A DNA stretch of 64,000 bases, taken from Rhynchosporium graminicola. Lineage: Eukaryota; Ascomycota; Leotiomycetes; Helotiales; Ploettnerulaceae. How positions within the stretch are numbered: the stretch's first letter is position 1; the number at the start of each line of letters is the position of its first letter. Positions 21,837 through 32,708 of the stretch are shown here, piece by piece. Made by a program: the position numbers and the translations under genes. The stretch spans positions 421,763-485,762 of the forward strand of contig FJUW01000043.1 in the NCBI GenBank assembly GCA_900074885.1, written 5' to 3'. The notes beneath the pieces were generated by a model. It worked only from the letters and a program-made list of their open reading frames with translations, was not told where the DNA came from and ran no database searches.

Positions 21837-22267
21837 TGGAATTTAGCTTACGTGAAAGCCTTGAAGTACATTCTTGCGATACTGCGAAGCAGATTTTTGG
21901 GCTGCGCTGGATTTTCTTGACACTGAGTCGAGCCATCAACATCAATCTCTCTAACAGGCATGACCGAACAACACGAGTGCAAAACCGGTAGTGGCCATTT
22001 TTCATCATCGATTGGGATCAGTCCTATTTATGCACGACCAAGTTGTGCCATATCCCTCCCTACCCATGTCTTCTGGAAGCGGGTATTGAACGACCACTAG
22101 ATGAGAAAGATCGAGGAGGTGGAACAAGCGCCGACATGCTTTCAAATTCGCAATTTCACATCACAAAGCGAGGGAGTCTCAACGAGAAAAAGAGCTTCAA
22201 CATTGGAAAGGAATTACTAGAGCGAATCTCATCAACAGCTCGATACAGGGTCCATCAGTAATACTCC
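21837..22267. other. Intergenic, no supported gene
   Basis: Nothing beyond short accidental reading frames was seen between the interrupted frame and the MADS-like gene. Confidence 0.4.
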
Positions 22268-23010
22268 TCAGCTTAAGCTAGGAGATTGGGAGCTCTTCCT
22301 CCGAACCAGCCCCAACCCAAACGGTACATCGAAAGTGGTTTTGGTATCAAGCGATGTGCCGCCACTTTCGAGGATGGGAAATGGAGGTAGATTCCTCTTC
22401 CCCGACCTCCCTGCTCGTGTTTGCTTAGGAGCCGGCAGAGTGCTTCCTCCGTAATTTCCTGGCTTCTTTCCTGAAACGAGCGCTTTGATAAACGCTGGAG
22501 GTGGGATTCGATCCGCTGGACGACGTGCCGCAAGCTTGTCAGCTTTCGTTTTGGTAGGAGTGGTCCTTGTCTGTTTCTTTCTGAGCTTGATATTCTTCAT
22601 TGTTCTTCTCTTCGACTTCCGGTCTCCACCACTATCTTCGTCATCATCTTCGTTTGTGTCCTCGTCGGTCGTAAAGTCATCCATGTTGAGAGATTCTGCA
22701 ACCATATCTGGATACTTCCGTTTCTGCCAAAGTGTTAGAAGAGCTGCTAGCCCAGGGAAAAAGGACGCACTAGAGAGGATATAGAGTCAAGATCCCCCTG
22801 AGCCGTCTGAAGCAGATAGATCTTCTTCGAAGCATTGTCTTTGATCTTTAACTCCATGTCACAAAATGGCCACAGTTTCTTCAGCTGCACAACCTTTTTC
22901 TGCACACCGCCCTTTCTTTTGAGGAAACTGGCGCGTTCCGTCTTCATGCAATGTTCTGCGATAATGTCGTTGGCGACGGCCATGTCTCGCGAGGTATTGG
23001 CTGAAGACAT
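22268..23010 (-). CDS. MADS-box-like small nuclear protein
   Basis: Exons 23010-22771 and 22723-22268 join across a 47-nt intron (GTGCGT...TTGGCAG) to give 231 residues. Residues about 25-70 (ERASFLKRKGGVQKKVVQLK, then CDMELKIKDNASKKIYLL) follow the layout of a MADS domain: a basic FxKRKxGxxKK helix and an LCDxE-like strand ending in a hydrophobic K-I-Y-L strand. An acidic block (DEDTNEDDDEDSGGD) and a strong basic stretch (RKSKRRTMKNIKLRKKQ, a likely nuclear signal) follow, with a disordered Pro/Ser tail. MADS proteins bind CArG-type DNA as dimers. The assignment rests on pattern similarity only; the canonical N-terminal MGRxKI is absent. It lies in a run of small genes on the same strand that encode coiled-coil proteins. 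Confidence 0.5.
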
Positions 23011-23439
23011 CTGACTTATCTCACGAGTGCTGTTGAGCTTAACACGGCTATGTCTTGAAAGATCCCTAGCTTATATAGTTACGGAATCAATGGGTCGTGC
23101 ACATAGATGGGGTACGACTTTACAAATGCCATGCGCATACGGCAACCGAGCAGACTCTTATTCGGGCAGACTCCTACTCAAGCAGCCTGAACAAGCATAC
23201 ACCTCTTCAAGCAGACTTTTAAGGCATGTCCACGCACGGTTACGACTGTCGCAAGAATAAGCGAACGTTGAAAGTTGGCTAAAGTCAACTAGCTCTGTCG
23301 ATCGTCGTTGAGCCGTGCAGCGGCACAGAGACGCTCTCGTCTAAAATACCCAAATTGGGCAACAGGCGATGCGTGCAGTAACTGCAGCTTTCCCCGCAGT
23401 TTTCTAACGTTCGCTTAACCACGTCCGAATCAACCCCAG
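23011..23439. other. Spacer with short direct repeats
   Basis: Around 23,140-23,220 a short unit containing GCAGACTC recurs three or four times (AGCAGACTCTTATTCG, GGCAGACTCCTACTC, AAGCAGACTTTT) beside a GCATAC motif. It is otherwise unremarkable and contains the promoter of the MADS-like gene. Confidence 0.4.
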
Positions 23440-23808
23440 TCACGTCCCGTCCAACGTGCGACACCAATCCTCCTCTGCCACCTCCTGGACTGAGCCGAAC
23501 TCTAAAATGCTCCTTTCCAAGGTTTCCACCGCAAATTTCACATCTATCTGCAAAGTCTCGATCGCCTCCTGCATCTGCTGATGAAACCTGATCTCTAGAC
23601 GCAACCGACCATTCTCCCTCGTCAGTTCATCGATCCTGTGTGACAAGCTCTGCATTGGCTTCTTTTTCGCAGCTTCCAACAGCTCGGGGGTCGCTTCGAG
23701 TGCGACAGTCCTGCCATCCACTTGGCTGATCTTCCGATCAACCGGTTTAGGCTTCATGGGCTTGTCTGACGCAATGGTCTTCGTTGACGATCGAGTAGCT
23801 CGGCGCAT
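23440..23808 (-). CDS. Small coiled-coil protein, family member 1
   Basis: A single exon of 122 residues starts at an ATG, with a pyrimidine/CA-rich leader upstream. The N-terminal 35 residues are basic (KPMKPKPVDRK) and probably nuclear. Residues about 52-115 form a coiled coil (RIDELTRENGRLRLEIRFHQ, then ETLERSILEF) ending in VAEEDWCR. The core LRLEIxxxQ...E is shared with the proteins at 24109-24924, 26533-26982 and 37780-38294, which together look like a lineage-specific family. The function is unknown. Confidence 0.5.
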   Translation of the reverse strand: MRRATRSSTKTIASDKPMKPKPVDRKISQVDGRTVALEATPELLEAAKKKPMQSLSHRIDELTRENGRLRLEIRFHQQMQEAIETLQIDVKFAVETLERSILEFGSVQEVAEEDWCRTLDGT

Positions 23809-24108
23809 GATTGTAATGATCGGTGCTCCCCTGGTGGGTATGTGATGCTGGGGGAATGGTCTGGTGTTGTTGTTTGAGGAAGTCAGGCTATAGGTCTGGC
23901 TCTTTATCTATTCTTGAGGAAAAAATTCTCAAGCTGTTACCTGAAGTTTCATGGCCTTCGCGGAGATAACGATTTGGGATAGTGCCTACTTTAGAGGGGA
24001 TTTAATCCATTCAGGCATATCGACGTTTGGGGAATCTAAGGTATGATTGCATGTGCTATGGCTATCGCCGCACTTGTTCTAATTGACAAACGACTAACAA
24101 AGCTACGG
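23809..24108. promoter_or_regulatory. Leader and promoter of the 23440 gene
   Basis: A CA-rich leader lies immediately upstream of the ATG and an AGATAAAGA element about 100 nt upstream on the minus strand. No other feature was seen. Confidence 0.35.
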
Positions 24109-24924
24109 TCATTCCTTCTTCCCTTCCTGCTGAGGCTTTTGCTTCTTGGACTTCTTGGCCCTCCTTCCCCCTTCAGTTTCCTTGAGCTTCCGGGGCTTCC
24201 GATTGATCATAGGGGATGCCTGGTGCACGACCGGGGCAATGGTGCTGATCGACACAGCTGGAAAGCATCCATTGTTGGCTATTGAATTGGGGTATGGATC
24301 GGTGCAATTGTCAATCGTCACGAATTTGAAAGAGTCTGGGCTCCCTGCCTCATCCGATACGAGGTTTCCATGCCCCCGGGGAAGTTCGGTCCGCACCTTA
24401 GATGACGTGACAAGGTTTTCGGCAGCACTCTCGTGAGTGGAGAGTTTTGTGGCCATGGATTCAATCACGCTCTCGTGGCGTCGAACCTCCTCTCGCAGCA
24501 TGTCATTAATCATGTACAGTGTGTCCATCTCAATTCGGGTCATCTTGCCCTCCTCTTCAAGTGATAGGCGGTCCGGCGCACATCCACTGTGAAGGTGCTG
24601 CTCTAGCTGGAGATGTCGTTGGGATGCCATTCGCGACTGCATTTCGTTGTTTCGCGCAGTCTCGCTCTCATAAAGAGCCGATCGAGTAGCTTCATTGTCC
24701 TCCATACTAACCCGTAGCTTATTTTCAAGGCAGGAGAGCTGTTCGTTAGCTAGGTCCATCTGCGCCTGGAATTTGCTGATGATCTCTTCGTCATGATGGA
24801 ATAGGCAAGCGTGGCTCTCGGAGCTGAGAGAGATCCCCTACGAACGATCAGCCCGATAGCTCTCAAAAGGGGAGGATTGATCAACGTTTTGTTGGCTGAT
24901 TAGAGACGGGTCAAGATACTCCAT
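24109..24924 (-). CDS. Coiled-coil protein with basic tail, family member 2
   Basis: Two exons are proposed: 24924-24886 and 24837-24109, with a 48-nt intron whose removal eliminates an in-frame TAG at 24840-24838 (acceptor CGTAG, branch-like CTGAT). This gives 255 residues. An alternative is translation from the ATG at 24759 (216 residues). The middle is a long coiled coil (LSCLENKLRVSME and MINDMLREEVRRHESVIESM), followed by a low-complexity region and a very basic C-terminus (KKSKKQKPQQEGKK) that suggests a nuclear location. The LREEVxxHE core aligns with the other small coiled-coil proteins nearby. No enzymatic motif is present. Confidence 0.5.
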
Positions 24925-25687
24925 GGCTGTAGCTAGCCTGTCTGTCTGTCAATCATCGATCCAGTCCAGTCTCCCCTTTTATGTCCGGGCCATTGGCAGT
25001 GAGATTACGTCCTAACATGAGGTTTGACTAGATTTGCACTTTGTTACTCGCTCTTCTAGGCATATGCCTGAGTCTGCCGACGTTGACGAGCGGCTTTTTC
25101 GAGCATATAACCTTTGGAAGATCTTAGCAGATTCCATGCTCAGCACACGCCATTGTGACACGAGTTACGCGCTGGCGCTAATGCTAAGCTAGTAATGTGT
25201 GATCGAGCCCCAGTGGAAGCCAATAACCCAGCCGACAAGCGCAGGGATCAGCCGCGCGGCCAGGAGTCCACTGAATAGCGCAACTCCTCTCAACACCACC
25301 AGCTGTACAGGAAGTCTCCGGGGCGATCCTGATTTGCTGTGATTGCAACCAAGAAGTTGAGTATCGCCATATCTCAATTTTGGAAGCAGCTGTGAGAGAC
25401 GTATGGAACTCTGGGAAACAGAGTAGAGCATGTCGGCTGGTAGCAGTATCAAATAGGAAGAAGGCAGCATTCATACGTCATTTCTCATCCATGGGCTGTA
25501 TGTGGTCTGCTCGGGGTCACCTTGGCTGTTGATATTTCGTTCTTGTTGGTTTCCATAGCTTGTACCAATCTACCGGGTCAGATAGAGGAAGTCTTAAGCT
25601 AGCCACTGCCATGACTGCATTGCTTCTGCTCAAACACTCCTGGCGGCTCCTGACACTTCACTTCCTATCTCATTTGCGCATATCACA
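24925..25687. other. Spacer with one dispersed satellite motif and an ambiguous reading frame
   Basis: A copy of the satellite core is present at about 25,058-25,080 (TAGGCATATGCCTGAGTCTG). On the minus strand at 25,184-25,474 two overlapping frames are both open, one of them hydrophobic (VALFSGLLAARLIPALVGWV). Neither could be preferred, so no gene is called. The right end contains the promoter of the 25688 gene. Confidence 0.35.
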
Positions 25688-26505
25688 ATGAATTCTGAAT
25701 GGTCAGATCAAGCTGCACGTCGTCCTGGATTTGCCCAGCAAGCAGCACCACCTGAGGATATCTGGTCGGAAAATGATGCGCTTCTGCCAGGTGTGCTTGA
25801 TGCAGATGTGCCATTCATGCAACAATTCGAAGGTTCCTCATTTCCACTAAGACCACCTCACCAGAACTCTGGACCACAAGGCTACCGTGGGCGAGCAGCT
25901 CCACAGCAATATCAGCCGGGCTATGCCGCTGTCAACCTAAGGACTAGCAGTTCCTTGACGAACCCCTCCGATCCAATCCGAAACCTCCAATCCCCACACT
26001 CGTGGGGGCTGGCAGACAACCAAGTATCCAAGCAATCGACTTCACGGGCTTGGGGCGGAACACAAGAAGATCTCCTGCGAGAATTTGATGAACTCCGGCG
26101 ACAGGCTGATATTCACAGCCGTAAGCTCAACTTCCTCCACAACGAGCTTAACAAGAACCGAGACGAGGTTAAGGCAAAATGGGTTGAGATGGATGAGAAG
26201 TGGAGTAGCATCGACGAGAAAGTCATGAAGTACAGCAATCCTGAGGATTTGTTCAATGCGCTTGAAGGGAAGTTTGAAAGAACGTGAGAATTATACTCCA
26301 TACTACGAGAATACGCACTGACTGTACCAGCATGGATAAGAATAATCGATCTATTAGAAATTGGGTTCAAATTGCTGTCGAGAGGCATGCAGAGCATGAC
26401 AGGAATGATGGCACGGAAGGATACAATAACAGTACTTGGGGTGAACAGATGGAAGCTGGGGATATTGAGAATCAAGATGTTGCTTCATTCGATTTTCTGA
26501 AATGA
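25688..26505 (+). CDS. Gln/Pro-rich coiled-coil protein
   Basis: Exons 25688-26283 and 26331-26505 join across a 47-nt intron (GTGAGA, branch CACTGAC, CAG) to give 256 residues. The first 115 residues are disordered and rich in Gln, Pro, Ser and aromatic residues (RPPHQNSGPQGYRGRAAPQQ). A coiled coil follows (LLREFDELRRQADIHSRKLN, VKAKWVEMDEKW), then an acidic polar tail. No family was recognised. It ends 27 bp before the end of the convergent 26533 gene, so the two transcripts probably overlap. Confidence 0.55.
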
Positions 26506-26532
26506 GCTGAGAGTCGAGAATATGTCTATCCT

Positions 26533-26982
26533 TCAGATCCAATTTCCCACCTCTGTTGCGTCTCTGACGCCCCACAACGCAAGCCAATCAGCCTGTGCAA
26601 TTGATATTCCTTCCTCACACTCCTCGAGTGAACAACGAAGCAAGAGCGCCGTATCATAAACTTCATCAAACATTTCTAGAATTGCGTCCCAAGTCCGTTG
26701 GTACTGCGCGACTTCCTCCTGTAATATCGAGTTTTGCATCTCAAGTTGCTCGATCGTACCCAGCTGCCCGTCTACCAGTAAGTCGTCAACTTGATAAACT
26801 AGGTCCTGCAGCGCGAAGTGATCACTGTAGACGCTTGAACAGGGGCGCTGAGAATTTGACGTATCGGTTAGATCCTCGTCAGATGTTTCTGTGGGGTCCA
26901 TTTGGAGAAGACGAGTGGCGTCCGTCGATGTCGCTGGCGGATGTCCTTCGAGATACACCCATGCAGGGTTCAATTTCGACAT
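26533..26982 (-). CDS. Small coiled-coil protein, family member 3
   Basis: A single exon of 149 residues starts at an ATG. An acidic Thr/Ser/Asp segment (residues 28-48) precedes a coiled coil: IEQLEMQNSILQEEVAQYQ, then a helix ending LLLRCSLEECEEG, then AQADWLALWG. The order coiled core, about 25 variable residues, hydrophobic helix, short spacer, A-x-x-D-W matches the protein at 23440-23808 (LRLEIRFHQ ... VAEEDWC), which is the clearest evidence that the two are paralogues. The function is unknown. Confidence 0.55.
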   Translation of the reverse strand: MSKLNPAWVYLEGHPPATSTDATRLLQMDPTETSDEDLTDTSNSQRPCSSVYSDHFALQDLVYQVDDLLVDGQLGTIEQLEMQNSILQEEVAQYQRTWDAILEMFDEVYDTALLLRCSLEECEEGISIAQADWLALWGVRDATEVGNWI

Positions 26983-27482
26983 TGTCTAAAGAGAAGGGAA
27001 GCGGCTTTGTCGCTTCGGCGGCTTCGGCGTTATCGGCGGAATTCTTCGAAATGAAATTTTACGAGGTTTCTGTTGGCTTTATTGCCTGCCCTGGACAAAG
27101 TCAAGTGTGCGGCGCAGAACGAGCAAAAGACTCACTGTCATCAGGGATAGGTGTAGCAACTGATCCTGGAGAAGCGGTTATACCTTCCGTAGGCTGTTGG
27201 CGTTAGGTATAACGCCATCCTCGTCAATTCGAGCCCTCAATCAAGCATATGCCATCTCGACGCCGCGACGTATGCCGTTTTCGTCAACTTTGAGCCCTCA
27301 AACAGGCATATACCATTCTCGTCGCAGGTTGAGGTTACTCATATCTTACCCAGTTTCGTGTAATGGCGTAGGTCAGAGTAAAGATCGTCTTGTCTCCATT
27401 TTGCAAATTCTACTTCAACGGAAGAAAAAGCTCAGCCAGTCTTTCAGTCCATTCTTTCAGTCCATTCTTACCCTTAACTACG
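26983..27482. repeat. Spacer with two 60-bp repeat units
   Basis: TCGTCAATTCGAGCCCTCAA at 27,221 recurs in modified form at 27,281 (TCGTCAACTTTGAGCCCTCA). Each is followed by AGCATATGCC or GGCATATACC, tying it to the dispersed satellite motif. The remainder is the leader of the 27483 gene. Confidence 0.6.
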
Positions 27483-29992
27483 ATGGCCAACACAGATCGC
27501 TATAGCCAGCATGTTGACAGCATTCGTCCGACTTCAGATGAGACATCAGCGCTTCGCAATCTTGGCGTCGCTTTCCTCGAGAAGGTATGTGGGGAAGAAG
27601 TCAACGTGAGAAGCTTGCTTATGATTATCTAGGATGCCTCATGGCCGCCAATTCTTCTTAATTACATCTATCGATGGATGCATCGCCATAACCTCTACCA
27701 TGTAGGCCCATCGAGAGCTGATACTTTCTCGGCCCTCATCGACAGCATCATACAACGGACAGGCCTTCCCCCAACAGAGCTTAACAAGAGTGCACTGGCT
27801 TCAAAGTGCTCCGCTCTGATTCGCGAATCTACTTTGCAATGGAAAAGGGACTGTTTACTGATACAGCGAGGCTGGGGTTTCAGCAAGCATACACTCTTGA
27901 ATACTGCCTGGGCAGCTCAGGAAGAATCCTTCCGGCAGATGGAGTACATTTTGTGTCGAAGCTTGCCTCATCTCGAGCACTGTGATATGAATGTCATCGT
28001 GGCTGTGGGCGTTGGAGAGGACAAGGTTTTATTTTCCCGTCCAATATCCTGTATATGCTCATTTATCATAGCGAGGAGCGGACGTGCCTCTTTGTAGGAG
28101 TGCAAAGAAACAGCGAACAGACGATCGAGTTATAGCGGCCAGTGACACGAGCACTTCCGATTGCATTGGTGAGATCACTCCCTAGAAACAAGCCTTTCAT
28201 TGATGTTAATACTATGAATGTAGACATGGACGAAAGAGCTCATGAAGCATCAGAAACTGACTCTTTGGCATTCACATTGCCAGGCACAGTCTCTTTGAAA
28301 AGGGAGCACATTGAACAACAGAGCGTTCGGCACAATCAAAATTCAGAGTCCTCTCCTTCACCAACTCCCCAGCATAGTCACGACGAATTCCCCAGGAAGA
28401 ATTCACCACAGGCCAGTCATCCAACACCCCATAATACTGCTGGATCGGCACTCGACGAAGCTAATTTACAACCGGATAAAATCATGGAACCCAATGTTGT
28501 ATCTGGCACTCTAACACAACGTCCCTCGGCCTATGATGGAGAGGTCTCGTCCACGGCTGCCGATACCCAGGAGGGAGTGCAGCTGACGGCTCTCAATCTT
28601 CCCCATACCATCAAACGCAGCGATGCCACAGTATCGATAAATTCTCCAGCGGCGGCCATCTCAGGACAGACAGCAATGAATAGCCCGCATTCTGCAACTC
28701 AGGCGTCTCCGTTGGCTGACGGTCTGTCATCGCCTACGTTGCGATCAGCAGCACCAGGACAAGAGGATCCAGATGTGTCAAAACTATGTTCACCCCCGAG
28801 GCAACAAGACGATTTCGGACAAGCACCAAAAGGTCCAACAATGGAATCTTCTGGTATACGTCCAGCCGTGGTGACCTCAACAGCACGGTTGCAGTCTCCG
28901 CCACGCCAATCCAAGTCTGCACTGGCGGGAGCGAGCCACATAGGGTCCAAGCACTCTAGCAGAGAGAAATCCAACCATTCATTGGCGCCCGACCCTTCAT
29001 ATGCCTATGAAATTGCTACGCTTGTGTCTAGGCGTGGGCATGATACAGCCACTTCTCAGAAATTCCAATCGATAGGAAGGATCCTATTTGCTTCGCTTGA
29101 CCAACCCACGGGGAGATACATTCTCGGCGTGAATGCTTTGATGTCGCAGAGCGTGACAGAGTTCTTCGACCACTACTCAGGGCTCGTCAGCAGCCCAGAG
29201 TATCTCGACAGGCTGAAGTTTGAATCCCTAGACGTCGCTGCAGGTGGACACAACTGGTCAACGATTATCGCCTCCAAAGACCGCTCCAACTTTCAAGCTT
29301 TGAAACAAATGGCCTTCACGTCATTTGCGACTAGCCTATCGGAGAATCCTAGTCTCGAGCAGTTCAGGATACTAGTTACTACCATCCCCAGCCAGAGGAA
29401 TGGCACTATTCCTCAGCCGACGTCGTCAACATCAACAAAACGAACGGCGGCATCCAAGATCGCCCAATCCACACAGCCAAATTTTCGATTCATGTCGCAA
29501 GAGCAATCTTCGCCACCTTCTAGTCTTATTGTGTCACAGGAAACCGCGGATCGTGGCCATGCTACGACTACCTTCCAAGACGATGTGCGTGCGCGAAGTT
29601 ACACGCAAAGACTCCAAATAGAAAGCACAAGTCCTGCACCTCCCCAAATCACTGTTCGCATCCAGATTGACAAATGCTGGCGTATGAGTAGATCATATCC
29701 TGGTGCAGTGCTTGGTCCCGGGGTGAAGAATAGTGATTTTTTCGCCTGGTTTGCGCGGGAGGTGGGTTTTGATGACTGTATGGGACCCGAGGAGTTGACT
29801 TTCACATTCAGAGACGCGCTTCCCATGCCCAAAAATAATCGTATTGTCAGAGGCAACGAAGAGCATTTCAACTACATGAAGCAAGACATGAGGCCAGTGT
29901 GCGAGTATGTGGCGGCACGTGTGCCTGGACTGAAAGAGTTTGCCATTTTGGTCACAGTACCTATGTGGATTCCCAAAGCAGACGAGTGGTGA
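27483..29992 (+). CDS. Large protein with two copies of an uncharacterised domain
   Basis: Exon 1 (27483-27584) and exon 2 (27633-28025) are well supported by a GTATGT...CTAG intron. Joining exon 2 to 28136-29992 by a 110-nt intron (28026-28135) keeps the frame and gives 783 residues. Alternative acceptors inside that intron would end the first protein early, leaving a second gene starting at an ATG near 28,215. The N-terminal block (residues 35-165) is helical. A long Ser/Pro/Gln-rich region follows, then two related modules. One ends near residue 575 (EQFRILVTTIP) and the second at the C-terminus (KEFAILVTVP), and each starts with an FF-aromatic motif (TEFFDHYSGL, SDFFAWFARE). The C-terminal module is familiar from uncharacterised ascomycete proteins. 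No catalytic residues were recognised. Confidence 0.55.
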
Positions 29993-31758
29993 AGGACCTC
30001 ATTAGATATCGAAATCAATTTTTTTTATGCTGCCACTTTCTTCAGGATGAAATCTTTCACATGATTTGCTCATTTTCTCTGCACCTCGGCTGCTCAAGAG
30101 CTTTAACTCAACACGTTCTCATACATGAGATACATTAAGTTGAGCATCCCCCGGGTAACCTGCTTCTCAACAAACCTGCTATTCAAAATGCTAGAATCAG
30201 AATACAACTATCTAGCAAACTCAATTCCAGGCTTGCTCGGACTTCAACATGTGCTCTATTGACATGAGCTACCCAGAAAACTTTACATGTGTTAATTTAG
30301 AAATATAAATGTGTACGTTTGAAGAACGATTTCTCTATCATAAATTACTGGAGGGGTATATGCCTAAGCCTACGTTTGCTTAATTTCTTGTGGATCAAGA
30401 TATCCTCCGCAATAAATTGAGACTTCCTCGGCTTAATTTGTCGCAAATGCGTATGCTCAAATCTAGAGATGTCCTGGCGTCGCAGACATGAAATGCATGT
30501 GCCTAAATCTTCATGCGCTTGAAACATCTCATGTAATTAGCATATCCTTGGAAACTGTCATCATAAGAGCTTATACTGAATTTGAAGCTCCTAAATTTGT
30601 TTCTGTATTCGCAATCAAGACTCTCGGCTTGATTTGTCACCGGGCACATGCCTAAACATACAACTTCGAAATCTTTTGTCGGTGGTTTAAGCATATGCTT
30701 GCTATCTTGATATGCCCGGCTCAAGAAGATAGATGGACTTGTGTCCTGGCATATGTAGTGGCATACGGCGCTTAGATATCCTTGTTCTCAGGCTCAGATC
30801 TAGGAATGTGGAACATTTGGCATATGCTCTGCTGAACTATGGAAATCATAGATGGTAAATTCTTGCAGCGTGATTTCTTGCTCCAGCTGAAATACTCGAT
30901 ACAATAATCAGGTACTGGCTTCATCTTAGTCGTAGACACATTATCATTGCATCTCGTATCCAGTGCTTTTACTTGCCTCGTATCTTTTACACCGTTAGTT
31001 CCATATTTCTCGTATCATCGACGGCATGCTAATGTGTAAGGTCTAGACTCATCATGTTTTGCGGTTATGGAATGGCGTTTGGTGTACTGAAGCATCTCAA
31101 AAATTAGCTATCGACGGCACCGAGCTGCAAGGACCACGTATCGTCAGTATTGCGAAGGACTCACGCCAGGACGTGGACAATCGCCATGATTCTGTGCAAG
31201 ATTTACATCCGATCTTCCGCTCAGCTTCTTTCCAACAAGAAAATACACTTCGAGAAAGGTACTGAAGCCGAATGTGTTGAAGCAGGCTAAGGGAGCCGTT
31301 AAGGAGGTGGTGTGAATGTACAATAGCAATAATTGAAGAGAGGAATTTCTTCTCACGAAACAAACCGGTAAAGAAGGCTTAGAAGGTCGCATAACCTAAA
31401 GGTTACTACATGGACCTACTTGATAGCTTCTTATCAGTTCTTCCACCCGAACAGGAAACTTTCTCTTGACACTGACTTAATTATTATCAGTATTGAATTG
31501 TGCTGGAACTAGAAGAAATAGATAGAAGAACTCACCAGGTCCACAATAAGGATTAAAGGATACAGAGATAAAAAAGTCCTCGAGTAAACGAGTGAGGTTT
31601 GTAGGATGAGAGGCTTTTCAAATAGCTAACTAGTGCGAGATAAATCATGTTTTGATACACGATTCTTCTCCGTCCGACAAAAAATGAATCTTATACAATA
31701 TCACATCCAAAGTTAAGCCCTATATCGAATAGCCATTCCATTAACTCCAAGTGATTTC
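29993..31758. repeat. Long intergenic region with dispersed satellite motifs
   Basis: No supported gene was found. Between 30,350 and 30,830 there are at least six relatives of the satellite core, in both orientations (GGGTATATGCCTAAGCCTAC, GCGTATGCTCAAATCTAG, GCATGTGCCTAAATCTTC, TTAAGCATATGCTTGC, GGCATATGCTCTGC). Confidence 0.55.
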
Positions 31759-32286
31759 TCATCTTATTCCCATGCTCACCATTCCTAAGAAGAGCCAGAG
31801 AAAAGGATCCCCGTAGATCATACGACGTCCCGAACTTGTAGCCAACGTGGAATCTATCGACGTGGGAAAAGGAAGAAGAGGTGTCGGGCCATTGTCGAAG
31901 ATCAAATTTGGGCTCATTGACGACGGTGTTGCCACATCGATAGGTTGTGAGCTTGATACTGGTGCGGAACTCGTCTTCGCAGAGCTAGTATTGTGGAAAG
32001 TCTGATTTGACCAAGCGTATGGTCCGGAGGATTTGTCTGGTAAATGGACTGAAGCTGTTACTCCTCCTGATATGATTGGACATAATACGACGACGGTAGT
32101 CACTGCGATTCGGACAGAGCTATTGTGGTTGAGAAATTTGGAGTCAGCAAAGGTGGCAATACTGGAAGTGAAGCTCTGGGCTGAGGTTTTCGTCAAAGCG
32201 GCTGGAGATCTAGATAATAGTGACGTGGCGCGAGCCAAGCCCTCCAGAATGACCAGTGTACAAGCCGGGAGAGTCAATCGGAACAT
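31759..32286 (-). CDS. Secreted or cell-surface Ser/Thr-rich protein
   Basis: A single exon of 175 residues starts at an ATG. The N-terminus is a probable signal peptide (MFRLTLPACTLVILEGLARA). The mature part is rich in Ser, Thr and Pro with several N-glycosylation sequons (NSS, NQT, NTS). The C-terminus is hydrophobic (DPFLWLFLGMVSMGI), which could be a short GPI-anchoring signal or membrane tail. This profile fits a small cell-wall or surface mannoprotein. There is no known domain, and no partner gene is nearby. Confidence 0.5.
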   Translation of the reverse strand: MFRLTLPACTLVILEGLARATSLLSRSPAALTKTSAQSFTSSIATFADSKFLNHNSSVRIAVTTVVVLCPIISGGVTASVHLPDKSSGPYAWSNQTFHNTSSAKTSSAPVSSSQPIDVATPSSMSPNLIFDNGPTPLLPFPTSIDSTLATSSGRRMIYGDPFLWLFLGMVSMGIR

Positions 32287-32708
32287 GTTGAGCTTGGGTT
32301 AACTTTGAGTCGGACACAGAATTCCAAAGACTGAGACGGAAAATCCTAACGCACATGGGAGACTCTTAAGTCGGCGGTTAACAAGTCAGAGTTTAGCTGA
32401 AATCCCATGAGCGGGCACTCTCACGCTTGATTTGCATGGTAGCAAAGGGACATGTGACTGATTGAGCACTATGGTGTGGAACTCTTACACAAGTCGTGTC
32501 TTGATCAAAGCATCCGCCAATCTAGACAGTCCAATATACCCAGATGCCATTCTTGTAGAGCTTTGACCCCCAACTCTATAGCGACGTCTATAAGTATCTT
32601 TCCTTATTCACCTGAAAGCTTCCTCCACATCCCTCTCGTGTGACGAGGATGGATGATCTCGCACAATTATTCAAAAATCAATTGTAGCCAAACGAGACTC
32701 GCGGAAAC
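32287..32708. promoter_or_regulatory. Divergent promoter region
   Basis: This region lies between the surface-protein gene (minus) and the J-domain gene (plus), so it probably drives both. No distinct element was recognised. Confidence 0.4.

Noticed and set aside
24838..24840. In-frame TAG in the 24109-24924 gene as a premature stop
   Set aside because: A 48-nt GT-AG intron with a branch-like CTGAT ends exactly at this TAG, so splicing is the simpler explanation.
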